From the NCBI GenBank assembly GCA_949841355.1, contig CATKZP010000013.1:22965-86964 (forward strand): DNA of 64,000 bases, read 5' to 3'. The DNA is from an uncultured Oscillospiraceae bacterium. GTDB lineage: Bacteria; Bacillota; Clostridia; Oscillospirales; Oscillospiraceae. A model generated the notes under the pieces. The model was not told the DNA's origin. It ran no database searches and saw only the letters and a list, made by a program, of their open reading frames with translations. The first letter of the stretch is position 1, and every line of letters starts with the position of its first letter. Of this stretch, positions 61,719-64,000 are shown piece after piece. The position numbers were made by a program, and so were the translations under genes.

Positions 61719-62897
61719 GTGGTGCTGCGGCTGCTCAGAGAACAAAAAGTGCGGGACGCCCTGGCGGGGCTGGCGCTGCTCATCGCCACGGCGGGGCTGG
61801 TGGCCGCTCCGGGAGAGGCCATCGCGGGGGCAAAGGATGGGCTGACGCTGTGCTTCAACGTCATTGTGCCGTCCCTCTTCCCCTTTTTCGTGCTGTCCTC
61901 CCTGGTGGTGGACCTGGGGCTGGCAGCCTACCTGGGGCGGGCGATGGAGGGGCTGATGCGCCCCCTCTTCCGGGTGAGCGGCAGCTGCGCGGCGGCGGTG
62001 GCGCTGGGGTTCATCGGCGGCTATCCCGTGGGGGCACGCACCGCCCTTCAGCTCTACCAGCAGGGGCTGTGCTCCAAGCCGGAGGCGGAGCGGCTGCTGG
62101 CCTTTTGCAACAACTCCGGCCCTGCCTTCATCCTAGGGGTGGTGGGAGCCGGGATCTTCGGGGACAGCCGGGTGGGATTCCTCCTCTACCTGACCCACGC
62201 CCTGGCGTCGCTGCTGGTGGGGCTGCTGTTCCGCTTTTACGGCGGGGCCCAGCGCCGCCGGTCCGCCGTCCCCCGCCCGCCCAAGCCCATCCAGGCGGTC
62301 ACCGTCCCCGCCGCCTTCACCGGCGCGGTGGTGCGCTCCTTTCAGAATACCTTGAACATCTGCGCCTTTGTGGTGTTTTTTTCAGTGGTGCTCCAGCTGC
62401 TGTCCGCCTTTGGCGTGTTCGCCGCCCTGGCCCGGCTGCTGGCCGCAGCGGGCTTTGAGCCGGAGTGGGCCCGTCGGCTGGTGGCGGGGCTGCTGGAGCT
62501 GTCCTCCGGCGTGTCCTCCCTCCGCGGCGGGACGCAGCTGGCGGGGCGGGTATCCATGGCAGCCTTCATGCTGGGCTGGGCTGGACTGTCCGTCCACTGC
62601 CAGGTGCTGTCCTTCCTGGTGGACAGCGGCCTGTCCGCCAAAACCTATCTGGCGGGCAAGCTGTGCCACGGGCTGATCGCCGCCGGTCTAACCTGGTGCC
62701 TCACCCGGCTTTTTCCCCTGTCCGCACCGGTGGCGGACTATCTGGCGGAGCAGGCGGAGTCCATCGCCTCCCTAGACTTCTCCACGGCGCTGGCGGCCTC
62801 CTCACTGGCGGCGCTGGCGGGCTGGCTTCTTTTGGCTGCACTCTGCCGGTCTCTCTGGCGAAATAAGTGTGGCAATCTGCCGCATTATCGTGTATAA
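61719..62897 (+). CDS. ylbJ: sporulation integral membrane protein YlbJ
   Basis: A 392-residue polytopic membrane protein of the YlbJ family, needed for spore cortex formation in Bacillus under mother-cell control. The nucleoside-recognition-type motifs FIGGYPVGARTALQLY, LAFCNNSGPAFILGVVG and LLELSSGVSSL are present. The GTG at 61719 has GGAGG upstream. Between 61531 and 61718 I see no gene. Confidence 0.88.
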   Translation: MVLRLLREQKVRDALAGLALLIATAGLVAAPGEAIAGAKDGLTLCFNVIVPSLFPFFVLSSLVVDLGLAAYLGRAMEGLMRPLFRVSGSCAAAVALGFIGGYPVGARTALQLYQQGLCSKPEAERLLAFCNNSGPAFILGVVGAGIFGDSRVGFLLYLTHALASLLVGLLFRFYGGAQRRRSAVPRPPKPIQAVTVPAAFTGAVVRSFQNTLNICAFVVFFSVVLQLLSAFGVFAALARLLAAAGFEPEWARRLVAGLLELSSGVSSLRGGTQLAGRVSMAAFMLGWAGLSVHCQVLSFLVDSGLSAKTYLAGKLCHGLIAAGLTWCLTRLFPLSAPVADYLAEQAESIASLDFSTALAASSLAALAGWLLLAALCRSLWRNKCGNLPHYRV

Positions 62898-62898
62898 T
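62870..62898 (+). promoter_or_regulatory. promoter for the small Cys-rich gene
   Basis: TGGCAA, 17 bases, TATAAT, overlapping the end of ylbJ. Confidence 0.5.
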
Positions 62899-62932
62899 GG
62901 GCGTATACTACGGAAATGACTGAGGGATCGCC

Positions 62933-63142
62933 ATGCTGTTTGAGAAAAATATGGACCCGCGCTGCGGCTACTGCCAGTGGGCAACCCCCCTGGAGGAGGG
63001 CCAGATGATGTGCGTCAAAAAGGGAATCGTGGCCTGCGCCGGCTCCTGCCGCCGGTTTCGCTACGATCCCCTGAAACGCATTCCACCCAAGCCTGCGGCC
63101 GCCGCCTTTCCCCATCTAAAGGACGAGGACTTTAGCCTGTAG
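62933..63142 (+). CDS. small Cys-rich (zinc-ribbon-like) protein
   Basis: A 69-residue protein with five cysteines in spaced pairs: CGYCQW, MMCVKK, and VACAGSCRRF, followed by a Pro-rich linker and DEDFSL. The CxxC, C, CxxxC layout suggests metal binding. It is conserved in related Clostridia as an uncharacterised protein. No ribosome binding site is strong. Confidence 0.7.
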   Translation: MLFEKNMDPRCGYCQWATPLEEGQMMCVKKGIVACAGSCRRFRYDPLKRIPPKPAAAAFPHLKDEDFSL

Positions 63143-63195
63143 GCCCACCGTGCGCGGCGTATCCTTCACCATCTGAAAACAGGGGGCTGCGGCAA

Positions 63196-63807
63196 ATGTT
63201 CCGGCAGATTGAGTGGCTGTTCTTCGATGTGGGTTCAACCCTGATCGACGAGAGCAGGGCAAACGAGCATAGGATTTTGGACGCCATCGCAGGGACGGGC
63301 CTATCCTACGAGCAGGTTTATGCGCAGGCGGTCCAATTGGCCAGGCAGAACGTCGCCCATCCGTTGAAACACCTAGGGCTGCCCATCACTCCCTGGCGCA
63401 GCGAGGATGAGATCGTATATCCTCAAGCCGCGGAATGTCTTGCCTTGCTGCACGAAAAATACAGGATCGGGATTATTGCGAACCAAAAGCTGGGAACGGC
63501 ATCCCGGATGGAGCAGTACGGACTCTCCCAATATCTTGATTTGATTATCGCGTCCGCCGAAGAAGGAATGGAAAAGCCAGATTTGCAAATATTTGAACTC
63601 GCCCTGAAACGTGCAAACTGCCTGCCTGAAAACGCCGCTATGATTGGCGACCGGCTCGACAATGACATCGCCCCCGCAAAGCGACTGGGACTAAAAACTA
63701 TATGGATACGCCAGGGATTTGGTGGGATGGGCCATCCAATAACGGAAATGAGCACCCCTGATCACTGCGTCAATGACCTTGGAGAACTGGTTGAGCTGCT
63801 CAGGTAA
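63196..63807 (+). CDS. HAD-family hydrolase
   Basis: A 203-residue haloacid dehalogenase-type phosphatase. Motif I is FFDVGSTLI (nucleophile Asp first; the usual second Asp is Gly), the cap region follows, motif II Ser/Thr region GIIANQK, motif III Lys in EKPDLQIF, and motif IV GDRLDNDI. The Gly in motif I occurs in other members of this subgroup. Substrate unknown. GGGGGCTGCGGCAA upstream gives a weak ribosome binding site. Codon usage is less GC-rich than the neighbours. Confidence 0.85.
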   Translation: MFRQIEWLFFDVGSTLIDESRANEHRILDAIAGTGLSYEQVYAQAVQLARQNVAHPLKHLGLPITPWRSEDEIVYPQAAECLALLHEKYRIGIIANQKLGTASRMEQYGLSQYLDLIIASAEEGMEKPDLQIFELALKRANCLPENAAMIGDRLDNDIAPAKRLGLKTIWIRQGFGGMGHPITEMSTPDHCVNDLGELVELLR

Positions 63808-63840
63808 TAGGGCTGGGCGGCAACTCTTGTCTACATAAGA

Positions 63841-63872
63841 AAGCGGACAGTCTTTCGACTGTCCGCTTCTTT
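63841..63872. terminator. bidirectional terminator between HAD gene and 5S rRNA
   Basis: AAGCGGACAGTC pairs perfectly with GACTGTCCGCTT around TTTC. It ends both the HAD gene and the converging rRNA operon. Confidence 0.9.
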
Positions 63873-63874
63873 GT

Positions 63875-63989
63875 GTCGGCATTACCTATCTTTCCAGGCC
63901 GTCACCAGCCAAGTATTTTCGGCGCGAGTGAGCTTAACTGCCGTGTTCGGGATGGGAACGGGTGGACCCTCACCGCAATCAACACCGAC
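63875..63989 (-). rRNA. rrf: 5S ribosomal RNA
   Basis: On the minus strand the sequence starts GTCGGTG and ends GCCGAC, which pair as helix I. It contains CCCGTTCCCATCCCGAACAC, the hallmark of 5S loops B and C, and TTAAGCTC. Length about 115. The 23S rRNA gene is expected just beyond the right edge. Confidence 0.95.
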
Positions 63990-64000
63990 TTCTCTGCGCA

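Overview
The window is GC-rich chromosomal DNA from a spore-forming, butyrate-producing member of the class Clostridia. The best fit is the Oscillospiraceae group (relatives of Flavonifractor, Intestinimonas or Lawsonibacter). Evidence is the crt-hbd-bcd-etfB-etfA butyryl-CoA operon, the sporulation genes spmA, spmB, ylbJ and whiA, AbrB-, SpoVT- and YerC-type regulators, and near-consensus sigma-A promoters. The genus is an inference from gene content. Two parS-type palindromes and a 5S rRNA gene at the right edge suggest a position in the origin half of the chromosome.

Layout. 1-2063: end of truB, ribF and a DUF554 membrane protein. 2103-7396: butyryl-CoA operon, with an odd palindromic spacer between etfB and etfA. 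7582-7989: a small DUF6514-like gene ending in a 34-bp tandem repeat. 7988-19994: a P-loop ATPase gene cut in two by a 10.9-kb mobile element. 20152-25214: a phosphorelay and cyclic-di-GMP operon. 25466-29967: an MBL-fold RNase, six tRNAs on the minus strand, then hslO, a methyltransferase and yerC. 30122-42769: purA, a DUF2089 pair, a parS site, murB-rapZ-yvcK-whiA, dnaE and cls. 42787-48929: an ECF S-component, a 53-bp tandem repeat, a MocR regulator lacking its PLP lysine, a second parS, a MerR/TipA regulator, queT with a structured leader, and an EF-G-like GTPase. 48959-57025: a Nudix enzyme, a nitrilase-fold enzyme, spmA-spmB, an AbrB regulator, rsmI, an AlkZ-like protein and tex. 57117-61530: a tryptophan-type ABC transporter behind a Trp T-box, then DUF2804. 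61719-64000: ylbJ, a small Cys-rich protein, a HAD phosphatase and 5S rRNA.

The most interesting region is the mobile element (about 8793-19723). It carries a tyrosine integrase at one end and a large serine recombinase at the other. Between them are (i) a YcgL-type nucleotidyltransferase overlapping a CCA-adding enzyme gene and (ii) a RecQ helicase gene overlapping a 1075-residue reverse transcriptase-nitrilase fusion. The fusion has the architecture of the known antiviral class DRT type 1 (UG1). The recQ-DRT1 pair has its own promoter and looks like a two-gene defence operon. RecQ as a DRT1 partner is not something I know to be described. The element also carries a degenerate tRNA-Leu-like sequence with its own terminator. 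Joining the flanks across a shared TGGG restores the interrupted ATPase reading frame, which fixes the element's boundaries.
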